Below are positions 47,593-56,997 of a stretch of 64,000 nucleotides of DNA, piece after piece. The stretch is from Earliella scabrosa (Eukaryota; Basidiomycota; Agaricomycetes; Polyporales; Polyporaceae). The notes beneath the pieces are model-generated. The model saw only the letters and a program-made list of their open reading frames with translations, made no database searches and had not been told where the DNA came from. How positions within the stretch are numbered: position 1 is the first letter of the stretch; the number at the start of each line of letters is the position of its first letter. The position numbers were made by a program, and so were the translations under genes. The stretch spans positions 1 to 64,000 of the forward strand of contig JABYQQ010000014.1 of assembly GCA_022605405.1 (NCBI GenBank), in the 5' to 3' direction.

Positions 47593-47969
47593 TCAATCTA
47601 AGAGATTACAGACTTTACAGAGGTCGGCGGTCTTGCTGATGGTGCGGTTTGTTGGTTCAAACGTATCCTCGCCGGGGTCGTTCTCGGGTTCCGCATAGTC
47701 TACTACCATAGCCAACGGAGAATGCAACAAGCATCTTATCTTCCAGAAGCTCGATAGTCCACCTCTTCTGTCCGGATCCCTCACGTTCAACTTGTCACTG
47801 GGAGTCGTGCCAAGTCCTCCGAGTCAGTGCCAGCGCGACAACGACATAGGCTGAGTCGACCACTTCTGCTTACCTGAAGCCTGAGACTGCACTTCTAATT
47901 TTTAACGCCGCACTCAAGATGGCATAACACCGTCCCCGCCACTGTACGCCACTAACGACACCGTCGTCA
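47593..47969 (-). pseudogene. 3' part of a host gene split by the Copia insertion
   Basis: The last exon is 47798-47593 (rich in Asp/Arg/Leu, with SFWKIRCLLHSPLAMVVDY, PENDPGEDTFEPTN and CKVCNLLD at the end). It is joined by a 75-nt intron (47873-47799; donor GTAAGC, acceptor CCCAG) to an exon piece 47969-47874 that abuts the left LTR. If the transposon and one copy of the CGTCA duplication are removed, this exon continues in the same frame into 54741-54495, with no stop at the junction. So the element landed in a coding exon. The family is not recognised. Its last exon ends with a CxxC pair. Confidence 0.7.
47965..47969. repeat. Target-site duplication CGTCA (left)
   Basis: Five bases directly left of the 5' LTR, identical to 54495-54499 directly right of the 3' LTR. 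A 5-bp duplication is normal for LTR retrotransposons. Confidence 0.95.
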
Positions 47970-48315
47970 TGTTGAACTTAGGGTTATCCGGCGCTGTCCG
48001 GACCGATATGTCCCCATATGGACTTGTGGCTATGCGTTCACATGACGCACAGCATGGGCTATGCTTCTTCGTTACTATATATAGATAACTCTGCATCTGT
48101 ACGATAGTTCTTTCTTTCCGGACTTTACCTCTACGTACCAGTGCGTTCTACGATATTCCGGATAGTTCCAGACCTTATGTCTGACTCAGACTTGGTGCTC
48201 ATCCTCGCGTCATACTGACTCATCCTCGCACCATAGCCTCGTATGCCTCTTACTCATCGTCTTGTGGCTAACATGTGACTGCTTTCTACGCTTACTCAGC
48301 TACCTTCCCTACGTC

Positions 48316-48323
48316 TATATAAG
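48316..48323 (+). promoter_or_regulatory. LTR TATA box
   Basis: TATATAAG, about 20-30 bases before the predicted RNA start. The sequence from there matches the start of R in other LTR elements by position only. Confidence 0.6.
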
Positions 48324-48343
48324 CAGCTCACATTTCGCCTCTG

Positions 48344-48374
48344 CTCTTCAGTCGTTCGCTCACTGACTGAAGAG
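48344..48374 (+). other. Stem-loop near the predicted 5' end of the Copia RNA
   Basis: Perfect 10-bp arms CTCTTCAGTC and GACTGAAGAG with an 11-nt loop. The last base of the 3' arm is the first base of a consensus GTAAGT splice donor (48374-48379). A partial second copy of the loop and 3' arm occurs at about 48470-48492. Confidence 0.65.
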
Positions 48375-48549
48375 TAAGTCTCATACATACATATGCTCTC
48401 TACTTACTTACTGACTAAGTACTTGTAGTCTCTCTCTGTTCGACTTACAGGTACTTATCTATGCAATATAGTCGTTCGCTCACTGACTGAAGATCTCTCT
48501 CTGTTCGACTTACAGTCGGCTCCCAGCCTTCCAGGTCTGAAGTTCATCA

Positions 48550-48566
48550 GGTTATGAGCCCTGCGC
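48550..48566 (+). other. Primer-binding site, initiator-Met tRNA anticodon arm type
   Basis: GGTTATGAGCCCTGCGC begins at the base after the LTR. It contains the complement of a CAU anticodon with its flanking stem, as in the anticodon arm of fungal initiator tRNA-Met. This is the half-tRNA priming known for Drosophila copia, not the 3'-end (CCA) priming usual in other LTR elements. Recalled from tRNA knowledge, not searched. Confidence 0.75.
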
Positions 48567-49598
48567 TCTGACCGGTTGCTACTTCGTCGACATCTTCGTG
48601 CGCACACCTCTCTCTTCGTCGACTCTCTGCCCGTGCTCCCTCCATCTTTCCCCACCTCTTGACTGTGCCCGCCGACACTGCTGCCAGGGGGACATTCCTG
48701 CGCTCGTGACGCAGCCCTGAGCGCTTTTGTATAGTTGTCGCGTAGCTAGTACTGTTGTACAGCCTGTTGTGCTCTCGAGGCATTTGGGCTTTCAGGTATC
48801 CCTCTGCCAGGCCACGCACTTGCACCCGCCAGCAGTTGTATCCGGGGTGCTTATCACCTTTGGAGACGGAGGACAACCGTGTGGACCCTCCTTACCGTAC
48901 CCTTTGCTCTCGTATAGCTACTATAGTCTTTCTGGGCACAGTTGGCAACTTCTATCCAGATTGTCGGGATCTCCAGCTTCCTGACTCTCTTGGCTCGCCT
49001 CAATAGGTGTTCCCCATCTACCGTTTCGCACGTGGCATCATCAATCATCGCACCCTTCTAGACCACAGTTTTGGAGCCGACACCAGCATCTCCTCCCTCT
49101 GAGGCGGAAGTCGAGGATCTGATTGACTCCCAGTCGTCATCTGACTCCTCTGACTACGTACCCACTGCTGATTCTTGCCGGGATCGTCCCCACATCCTAG
49201 ACGAGGAGTTCCCTTCGGACTCTCATCTCCACTCGGACGGCTTCTGGTACAACTGTAACCGAGAACTTTGTCCTCATCGGTACAACGGAGTCCGACCCGA
49301 AAAATATCCTGGCACATTCAAGTGGGCTCTACCATCACCCGATCAGGAGGATTTCCTTGCTGGAGTCAACACTGCCCTTCCAGTCGCATCAGACACACCC
49401 TATACCACTCCTCTTCCTTTCATCGTCCTAATCCCTCCTACTCCGGAGGTTATCCCTGAGCCATTCGAGACTCTCCCTCCTCCTCTCGTCGAGTTACCTC
49501 CTCCTATCGCAACACCGCTTCCGCCGGTCACACCGGTAACAACATCCGTAGACTTCTCGGAGAACTATCTCGACTCATCGCACTTTCTCTTATCAATC
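48567..49598 (+). other. Long ATG-free leader of the Copia element
   Basis: From 48557 to 49598 no ATG occurs in any plus-strand frame (1042 bases; about 16 expected by chance). From 49062 the Gag frame is already open, with acidic and proline-rich content. So this is either a leader selected against upstream ATGs, a region read from a non-AUG start, or an N-terminal exon reached by splicing. Confidence 0.6.
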
Positions 49599-52500
49599 AT
49601 GGGAGACGTCAAGCTCGACTCTATCCCTTCCCTTTCGTCGGCGAACCAGTACACCGACTGGTCTGCCAAGATGAAGGGCTATTTCATCTTCATGGGCTGT
49701 TGGGACGTCGTCAACGGCAAGACCAAACGTCCGACTGCTGCTGACAAGCAGGAGTCCTGGGACAAGCTCGACGGGCAGGCTCGCGGCATGATGTACATGC
49801 GGGTCGCTCAGAGCTTCCATTACATCCTCGATGCGGAAATTCTCGACACCGTTACAACCAGTGGGTCCTCTACCACTACATCTCGGGAACAGACCGCAGC
49901 GGACATGTGGAAGTCCCTGAAGGACAAGTTTGGCACGCCGAACAGCGCTCACGTCTGGGGACAGTTCGAGACCCTTGTGGCTGAACCTCGGATGAATGAG
50001 CAGAAGCCCCTCCAGGATCAGATGATGCGTATCGTCAACCGCATGGATGACATCACCAAGAACAAGGTGACGCTCTCTGCCCAGATGAAGGCCCTCCTCC
50101 TTCTGTCGAAGATTCCGGAGTCTTATCGGTCTATGATCTCTGCGCTCATGGCGACCATCGACGTCGACAAGGTCACCGTCGAGGACATCATGTCCAAGAC
50201 CTTGGCCGAGGAGTCGCTGCGCAAGGCCGGACAATCTGCGAACCGGGTCTCGCAGACCAAGCCTAAGCCTAAGGGTCCTTGCTCTCACTGCGGTGGCTCT
50301 AATCATCATGAGTCTAACTGCTGGGACAAGCATCCCGAGAAGAAGCCCAAGGGCAAAGGCAAGGGAAAGGGAAAGGCGAAGGACAAGGATAAGGACAAGG
50401 ACAAAGGGAATAACAAGGACAATCAGCCCCATGCGCATACCGTCGTCGAGTCTCAGTCTGTAAATGTAGTCGCGTCATCTAACATTGTTGGTTCTTTCTA
50501 CCCCGAGGCCCTCGTTGCCTCTAGTGAGAACTGGACTGCATGGCTGATGGACTCAGGTGCCTCTCAACACATCACGGGCGACCTAAGTGACTTCTCCGAG
50601 TATCAGCCGTTTGATACGCCCATCAGCTTCAATACTGCTGATGCGAGCAACATGATCCTTGCTCTCGGGAAGGGCACGGTCCGTGGTAACACTTGGGTTG
50701 ATGGTGACAAAGTTCCGATCACACTCACCCATGTGTACTACATCCCGAAGTTGAGAGGTCGTATCTTCTCGACAGGCACCATTGAGCGCAATGGGTACTC
50801 CCTTGTCCAAGGAGATGGGAAGATGTGCATCTTTGACAAGCTGCCGGAAGGCGCTGTCAAATTTGGTTCGACGATTCGAATCAAGGGTCGCAAGATCCTT
50901 GAAGCGGAGTACAACGTCCTGAGCAATATCTACTGGGCTAAGCTCGAACTTCACAATGGCCAGCGAGTTCATCTTAACGTCAGCCGTTTTCGTACCTTGC
51001 ATCGTCGCTTTGGTCATCTCGGCAAGGACGCGCTGCGCCATCTCCCGAAGAACGTCCGAGGGGTTGATTCTGTTGATTCCCCTGAAGACGAAGATGAACC
51101 GTGTGAGGGATGTGCCTGGGGCAAATCCACTCGACTCCCCTTCCCGCCTTCTGATAAGCGTGCTACGGAACCACTCGAGCTCGTTCACACTGATCTTGAT
51201 GGCCCGATGCGCACACAAGCTATCGGAGGTTACAAGTATTTCGCCGGTTTCATTGATGACTACTCTGGACTCGCCCGTGCTTACTACCTTAAGTCGAAGT
51301 CGGATGCGTTCCAAGCGTTCCTCGACTACAAGGCGTGGGCTGAGACCCAGACCGGTCGAAAGATCAAGAAGGTCCGCTCGGACCGAGGGGGAGAATACAC
51401 TTCTACCGAGTTCTCTGAGCTTCTTCGTTCGCACGGGATCGAGCACCAGAAGACTATGCCTGGCTCTCCGCAGCAGAATGGACGCGCTGAGCGCTGGAAC
51501 CGTACTATCGTCGAAAAAGCCATGGCCATGCTCCATCAGGCAGGTCTTAGTCACGGTTTCTGGCAACTCGCCGTTAATGCAGCCGTTCATATCTACAATC
51601 GTCAACCGATGCGTCGACACAAATGGCAATGCCCCATCACCAAGTGGGACGGAACCGTTCCGGACGTCTCCTACTTCCGAGTGTTTGGGTGCAAAGCCTT
51701 TGTACACGTGCAGAAGGCAAAGCGCGAAGGGAAACTCGACAAGAAGGCTGTCGAGATGATCTTCGTGGGGTATGAGTCTGGTTCCAAGGGGTATAAGTTT
51801 TGGAATCCAGCCAACCGCTCTATCGTAGTGTCTCGCGATGTGACATTCGATGAAGAGTCTTTCCCTGCTCGTAAACTCCCCGGCAATCATCCTGTTACCC
51901 CGGATGACCATCCGTTCCCAGATGATCAGTCTGATAAGGCTTCCGAAGCCGATGTCGACGGTCATGAGGACGACCTCCATCCCGAGATTGTTCCTGAACT
52001 CCCAGATCAACCACCTGACCCTCCAGCGGATGCTCAGCCTCCTCCTGCTGAAGCGCCTCCTCCAGCCGACGCCCCTGCTCCTCCTCCGCCGCAACCGCCT
52101 CAACCGCCTGCTGTACCACCGCCTAAGCCTGCTCACAAGCGAGGACGTCACCCTCCAGTGGGAGAACAGCCTCCCAGCCTTGCGCGTGACAGACCACGGC
52201 GTGAGAATGCGGGTAAACGGTCCGAGTCAAAGACTCGTGATAACGTGTACGGCGACGAGCCACCGGCTAAAGTCGATGCCCGGACTGATCCGGATGGCAC
52301 GCAGCGAGAGGACCAAGCGCTTCTCATGTTTCTCATGGCGTCTCAGTACAAAACTGGCATTCCGAACTCCCACAAGGAAGCCATGAAGTCGCCTGAAGCT
52401 GAGAAATGGCGTGATGCGGAGAAAGCGGAGTATGACTCGTTGCTCGAGAATAAGACTTGGGTCCTTGTCCCTCGTCCGAAAGATCGGCACGTGGTCTCTA

Positions 52501-53903
52501 ACCGCTGGGTCTATGACATCAAGCATGATGGGCGGTACAAAGCTCGTCTAGTTGCTAAGGGTTTCACTCAGGTGTGGGGTGAGGACTATCACGAGACCTT
52601 CTCCCCCGTGGCGCGGTTCGAGTCTATCCGGTACCTTCTTGCGCATGCAGCGCTTGAGGACTGGGACATCGAGTCAATGGATGTCAAGACCGCGTTCCTT
52701 AACGGTGATCTGGATGAGGAGATCTACATGGAACAGCCGGAAGGTTGGATCGTTCCTGGCAAGGAGGATCACGTGTGTCTGCTGAAAAAGGCAATCTACG
52801 GTCTTAAGCAGGCATCCCGTCAGTGGAACGTGAAAATCCACCAGTCGCTTATTAGCCTGGGATTCAAACGGACCTATTCCGATGCCGGGATCTATGTATA
52901 TCGGCGACAAGGGGGGGATCACGTCACTATCGTCGTTCTTTATGTCGACGATCTACTTCTCCTCGGCGATCAGCCTGGCCACATACAGCACGTGAAGCGT
53001 TCGCTTTCTAAGCAGTACAAAATGACGGACTTGGGACCAGTTCAGCGTTTCCTTGGTCTTCGCATCACTCGTGACCGTGCTACGCGGATCATCGAGATCG
53101 ACCAGGAAGAGTACATCCAGTCCGTTCTTGAGCGCTTTCACATGGCCGACTGTAAGCCGTCGCGTACCCCTCTCCCTGCTGGTGCTGTTCTAGAGTCATC
53201 TGAGCACACCGCCACCGATGCGTCGCGTCAGCGCTATCAGAGCTTGATTGGCAGTCTTCTGTACGCCATGCTCGGTACGCGGCCCGACATAGCCTTTGCT
53301 GTCACGCGGCTTTCGAAGTTCAATGCCAATCCCTCAGACGCGCATCTTCACTATGCCAAATATGTCCTCCGGTATCTTCAGGGTACTAAGGCGTACCGGC
53401 TGCGCTACCAGGGAGCGTCTAATGACGGTCTGATTTCGTACTCCGATTCGGACTGGGCTGAAGACCGTGATGATCGGCATTCTACCTCTGGCTTCATCTT
53501 TCTGATGGCAGGTGCTGCTATATCGTGGGCATCGAGGCGTCAGCCTACCATTTCGCTTTCCTCGACCGAAGCGGAGTATAAAGCGGCCTCTGACACTTGT
53601 CGTCAATTGGTGTGGCTGAGGACTTTCGGTGAAGAACTCGGCGATGACATGTCTCGACCAACTCCCATGTGTCTTGACAATCAGGGGTCTATCTTCCTGT
53701 CCGTCAATCCCGTGATCGACCGCCGAACCAAGCACATCGAGGTTAGATACCACTTCATCCGAGAGCAGGTGGAGTTGGGATCGACCGAGATCTTCTATGT
53801 AGCGACTGCGGATCAACTCGCCGACGCTCTGACTAAGAATGTGCCTTTGGCAATTCAGTCGAAGTTTGTCCAAGAGATTGGTCTTGCTTACGTCACATCT
53901 TGA
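49599..53903 (+). CDS. Copia Gag-Pol polyprotein (1434 aa from first ATG)
   Basis: One uninterrupted frame. Residues are counted from the ATG at 49599, the first ATG in the frame. The Gag region is 1-220. A CCHC zinc knuckle has C228, C231, H236 and C241, followed by a Lys/Asp-rich stretch. The aspartic protease active site is D318-S-G. The integrase HHCC zinc site is H468, H473, C502 and C505, with a DD35E core of D532, D595 and E631. The GYESGSKGYKFW motif follows, then a proline-rich linker. In reverse transcriptase, D1028 lies in the MDVKTAFLNG motif and YVDD has D1117 and D1118. RNase H has D1283 and E1324. All catalytic residues are present and there is no frameshift, so the element is probably autonomous. 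As usual in Copia, Gag and Pol share one frame, and excess Gag must come from another mechanism. The frame stays open 537 nt upstream to 49062 without a Met codon. The product assembles virus-like particles in the cytoplasm and integrates cDNA in the nucleus. Confidence 0.96.
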   Translation: MGDVKLDSIPSLSSANQYTDWSAKMKGYFIFMGCWDVVNGKTKRPTAADKQESWDKLDGQARGMMYMRVAQSFHYILDAEILDTVTTSGSSTTTSREQTAADMWKSLKDKFGTPNSAHVWGQFETLVAEPRMNEQKPLQDQMMRIVNRMDDITKNKVTLSAQMKALLLLSKIPESYRSMISALMATIDVDKVTVEDIMSKTLAEESLRKAGQSANRVSQTKPKPKGPCSHCGGSNHHESNCWDKHPEKKPKGKGKGKGKAKDKDKDKDKGNNKDNQPHAHTVVESQSVNVVASSNIVGSFYPEALVASSENWTAWLMDSGASQHITGDLSDFSEYQPFDTPISFNTADASNMILALGKGTVRGNTWVDGDKVPITLTHVYYIPKLRGRIFSTGTIERNGYSLVQGDGKMCIFDKLPEGAVKFGSTIRIKGRKILEAEYNVLSNIYWAKLELHNGQRVHLNVSRFRTLHRRFGHLGKDALRHLPKNVRGVDSVDSPEDEDEPCEGCAWGKSTRLPFPPSDKRATEPLELVHTDLDGPMRTQAIGGYKYFAGFIDDYSGLARAYYLKSKSDAFQAFLDYKAWAETQTGRKIKKVRSDRGGEYTSTEFSELLRSHGIEHQKTMPGSPQQNGRAERWNRTIVEKAMAMLHQAGLSHGFWQLAVNAAVHIYNRQPMRRHKWQCPITKWDGTVPDVSYFRVFGCKAFVHVQKAKREGKLDKKAVEMIFVGYESGSKGYKFWNPANRSIVVSRDVTFDEESFPARKLPGNHPVTPDDHPFPDDQSDKASEADVDGHEDDLHPEIVPELPDQPPDPPADAQPPPAEAPPPADAPAPPPPQPPQPPAVPPPKPAHKRGRHPPVGEQPPSLARDRPRRENAGKRSESKTRDNVYGDEPPAKVDARTDPDGTQREDQALLMFLMASQYKTGIPNSHKEAMKSPEAEKWRDAEKAEYDSLLENKTWVLVPRPKDRHVVSNRWVYDIKHDGRYKARLVAKGFTQVWGEDYHETFSPVARFESIRYLLAHAALEDWDIESMDVKTAFLNGDLDEEIYMEQPEGWIVPGKEDHVCLLKKAIYGLKQASRQWNVKIHQSLISLGFKRTYSDAGIYVYRRQGGDHVTIVVLYVDDLLLLGDQPGHIQHVKRSLSKQYKMTDLGPVQRFLGLRITRDRATRIIEIDQEEYIQSVLERFHMADCKPSRTPLPAGAVLESSEHTATDASRQRYQSLIGSLLYAMLGTRPDIAFAVTRLSKFNANPSDAHLHYAKYVLRYLQGTKAYRLRYQGASNDGLISYSDSDWAEDRDDRHSTSGFIFLMAGAAISWASRRQPTISLSSTEAEYKAASDTCRQLVWLRTFGEELGDDMSRPTPMCLDNQGSIFLSVNPVIDRRTKHIEVRYHFIREQVELGSTEIFYVATADQLADALTKNVPLAIQSKFVQEIGLAYVTS

Positions 53904-53904
53904 A

Positions 53905-53914
53905 CGAGTGGGAG
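53905..53914 (+). other. Polypurine tract
   Basis: A purine-rich stretch (GAGTGGGAG) lies directly before the 3' LTR, in the position where plus-strand DNA synthesis is primed. Confidence 0.7.
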
Positions 53915-54494
53915 TGTTGAACTTAGGGTTATCCGGCGCTGTCCGGACCGATATGTCCCCATATGGACTTGTGGCTATGCGTTCACATGACGCACAGCAT
54001 GGGCTATGCTTCTTCGTTACTATATATAGATAACTCTGCATCTGTACGATAGTTCTTTCTTTCCGGACTTTACCTCTACGTACCAGTGCGTTCTACGATG
54101 TTCCGGATAGTTCCAGACCTTATGTCTGACTCAGACTTGGTGCTCATCCTCGCGTCATATTGACTCATCCTCGCACCATAGCCTCGTATGCCTCTTACTC
54201 ATCGTCTTGTGGCTAACATGTGACTGCTTTCTACGCTTACTCAGCTACCTTCCCTACGTCTATATAAGCAGCTCACATTTCGCCTCTGCTCTTCAGTCGT
54301 TCGCTCACTGACTGAAGAGTAAGTCTCATACATACATATGCTCTCTACTTACTTACTGACTAAGTACTTGTAGTCTCTCTCTGTTCGACTTACAGGTACT
54401 TATCTATGCAATATAGTCGTTCGCTCACTGACTGAAGATCTCTCTCTGTTCGACTTACAGTCGGCTCCCAGCCTTCCAGGTCTGAAGTTCATCA
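53915..54494 (+). repeat. 3' LTR (580 bp)
   Basis: Same ends and length as the 5' LTR, with two base differences in a line-by-line comparison (about 99.7% identity). Confidence 0.96.
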
Positions 54495-54741
54495 CGTCAT
54501 GGTTCAGTCCGCCATAGGACTCGGACTCCCGGGAGGCTGAGATGCGATGTGAGTACTCCGTCGACGCTGTACAGAGGTCATCGTTCTCTTCCCTTGTGAC
54601 GGTGAGGAAACGTAGTTTGTCCCGGCACTGCTCGTAGACGATACAGGGAGGACAGTGTCGGTGAGCCGGGCCTGCTTCGACCACCATGCCTACTTTCGAT
54701 GTCAGCGTGTAGAGAGTGGAACTATCACAGATACCTGTCAC
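54495..54741 (-). pseudogene. 5' part of the host gene split by the Copia insertion
   Basis: The minus strand from about 54741 is open to the insertion point. It carries a Cys-containing stretch (HRHCPPCIVYEQCRDK) and an ASRESESYGGLNHD end that continues in frame into 47969-47874 once the element is removed. The true left boundary of this exon is unclear: there is no ATG at 54741. An intron with donor GTATCT and acceptor AAAGTAG (about 54734-54686) would place the exon start near 54685. Upstream exons were not resolved. Confidence 0.6.
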
Positions 54742-56859
54742 TGTATGTCATCTCTCAGTCCATGACAATCGATGATGCTAAGAATTCTCCAGAGAACATG
54801 CTGCGTATCCGTTGCCTTTTACACCATAGATGTTGTTCGCCTCTCTTTTGCACGTATCATATGCACTCTTATGCGACACAAATCAACCGTAACTAAACTT
54901 TCATACGTCGTCTTTCTGATTACGGAATAAGAAAACCCTTGGAGCCTGGCGACCCAACAAGATACTTCGCTGTCGCGCTCCATGTAGTCAATTCTGCGCC
55001 GGCGTAGCTCATTCACGGGGTACTCAGCCCGCTGTATACGTAATTCTCTGCAACCCTGACGTTCACCCCTGCATTGAGGGCGCTGTCCGAAGAGAGTGAC
55101 ACATGGGTTTTGTTTTTGCGCCGTATACGCACCGGAAGGGACGGTCGTCGTGCCCTACAGAGCCTATGAGCGCAGCACGCAAAGTGCACAGCGCCCGGCG
55201 ACGAGACAGCCATGGGGCAAACGCACATGCTCGGTTGCGTTTGGGCAAATGGGCGCGGTTGAGGCATGCTCTGTTGACATCCGCGGTGCCTACTAGTGAG
55301 CGGCAAAGAGCGTTGAAGGCGGAACGAGGCGAGTGTTAGAACAAATTACTCAATGTCATCCTATCATGTTGTCCGACTAAGTGTCTCAACAGTGATTTTG
55401 TCTGCTAACGGCACCCATCGCGTCCAAGTAAAGTAAACATTATGCAACCTTCCTGAAGTGCAACGTTATGCTATCACTGGTGCTACCTACGAACTATCAA
55501 GCAGCCTAAGTATCAATACGCCACATCGTTCCACAATTAACAGGCCAATGGCATGATTCATCACCGGCAACTGTGCTATACTCCGACAAGATGGCTCTCT
55601 AAATAAGTGACATATTACAGGATTCGGTGATCATATCCCACAAGTACTGTGGAATATCCCTCAAAAGTCACAGATCTACTCTTGCTAGTGTGGTTCGGAG
55701 ATAGATTTGAAGGTTGCCACTTCAAGGGAAGAACATGGCGGGAAAAATAGTCTCGCATTTGTAATTGATATGGCTTTATCGTGGTGCGAGCGGACAGCAG
55801 GAAGTCGCCATTTCTACGGTGCACTACACAGCATTTACCGCCCACGCCCGCCCGGCTGCCAGTGTTTCGGAGAAGGCTCTCCGAGCCCAAGTGTAAGCAA
55901 AGCAACCCTGGTTCGACTTGCCAGTACCAAAACACAGGGCGCAAAATTGTGTATACTGACAAATTGAGTAATCGGCATCACAAATCTCTTACAGGTGCTG
56001 AGACAACCTGCATAAAAGAAGTTGTGCGCATTCTACCCTCGTTCAAGTGTTCTCATACCAATCCATGCATTTGATTGGCAAAAACAACATTGGGGCGCTG
56101 ATGATAGTCACCGAAACCACTATTTGTTCTCCATTGACGTGACATATACATCTTATGTTGTGCACACCGCGTAAGGTGCACTCGCAACTTGACGAGTTAG
56201 TATCTCGCTGATCGAATTCTCATATGCTGCACTCTTCCTGAGCCCCACCACATGCGGCTCAACTAATCCTGCCTGTGCATAACACACAGTCAATTGCATC
56301 TTTGCAACGTTGGTAAACTCTTCGGACTAGCTCAGCGCACCGAGAGTTGTATTCAATGCAACTCGACAGCAGGATTCAACTTCTGCAGCTCACCTTTATA
56401 CTAATTACACAGTTCTCAATGATTGCAAACATGTCCATCGCTAAGCGTCCTCAAGACAACCCTGTCACTCTGGCAGAGAGGTAGAAGGTATGAAGTCATT
56501 CGTCTCTGTCAGTGAATCTGGGCAAGTCGACTAAACGTGTTCCAACGAACCATTTCCAATGACGCACTTTCTCGTACCCCTGCTTAGTTCGCCTCATCTG
56601 CTGTGACACACCTCTCTGTGCCTCATCTAGATCTCAGCCTGTGATACCGGAAGTCAACAATTCCATTCGTCTTACTATCTAAGTTGCGCACTCACTATTG
56701 TGCCGCTTCCAGACAGCGGTTGTCACCAACCCTCGTGCCGCATACCGTGTACTATAAAGTCCTGATGTATGTGTCCCTCAGTTCTCACCTCAAGAAGCTG
56801 CTCTATCATATCATCCACCATCAGACATCTACCTCACCTCACAAGTTCTAACGCGATGG
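54742..56859. other. No supported gene; lower GC stretch
   Basis: About 2.1 kb of sequence, visibly richer in A and T from about 55.3 kb on than the gene-bearing parts. Only short frames without motifs are present. An unrelated decayed insertion is possible, but no terminal repeats were recognised. Confidence 0.45.
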
Positions 56860-56997
56860 CAAAGGTGTGTGTAAACCGTGTCATGTTGGATATTATGTCC
56901 TCTGACAGTGTGGATGGTTGCAGTGCCCACTTCACCGTAAGCGTAACCATAGGATACAAATGGGGCTCCCTCCCTCTAATGTAATTTCACAGCTATC

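Larger units (their letters stand above)
47970..48549 (+). repeat. 5' LTR (580 bp)
   Basis: Starts TGTTGAACTTAGGG and ends GAAGTTCATCA, the usual TG..CA ends. It contains a TATA box (TATATAAG, 48316-48323), a stem-loop just downstream, a GTAAGT donor and two partly duplicated segments. Confidence 0.96.
47970..54494 (+). mobile_element. Intact Ty1/Copia LTR retrotransposon (6525 bp)
   Basis: Both 580-bp LTRs, the target duplication, primer-binding site, an uninterrupted Gag-Pol frame and a purine-rich tract are present. The order protease, integrase, reverse transcriptase, RNase H places it in Copia rather than Gypsy. The LTRs differ at only two positions (A/G in a cgat(a/g)ttccgg context and C/T in a cata(c/t)tgact context), so the insertion is recent. 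It is transcribed rightward, opposite to the host gene it interrupts. Confidence 0.97.

Noticed and set aside
49071..49598. Annotating Gag-Pol from 49071
   Set aside because: The codon there is TTG. The first ATG in this frame is 49599, so the upstream part is reported as a leader or possible extension.
49593..50438. 281-codon minus-strand frame with hydrophobic stretches
   Set aside because: Antisense shadow of the Gag region.
50583..52151. 522-codon minus-strand frame
   Set aside because: It is antisense to the Copia integrase and reverse-transcriptase region and owes its length to the codon bias of the sense frame. It has no domain signs and starts from a non-ATG codon.
55013..55340. Small frames and a tRNA-like GCGTAGCTCA word
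   Set aside because: The flanking bases do not fold into a cloverleaf with a T-arm GTTCRA motif, and no frame has supporting features.
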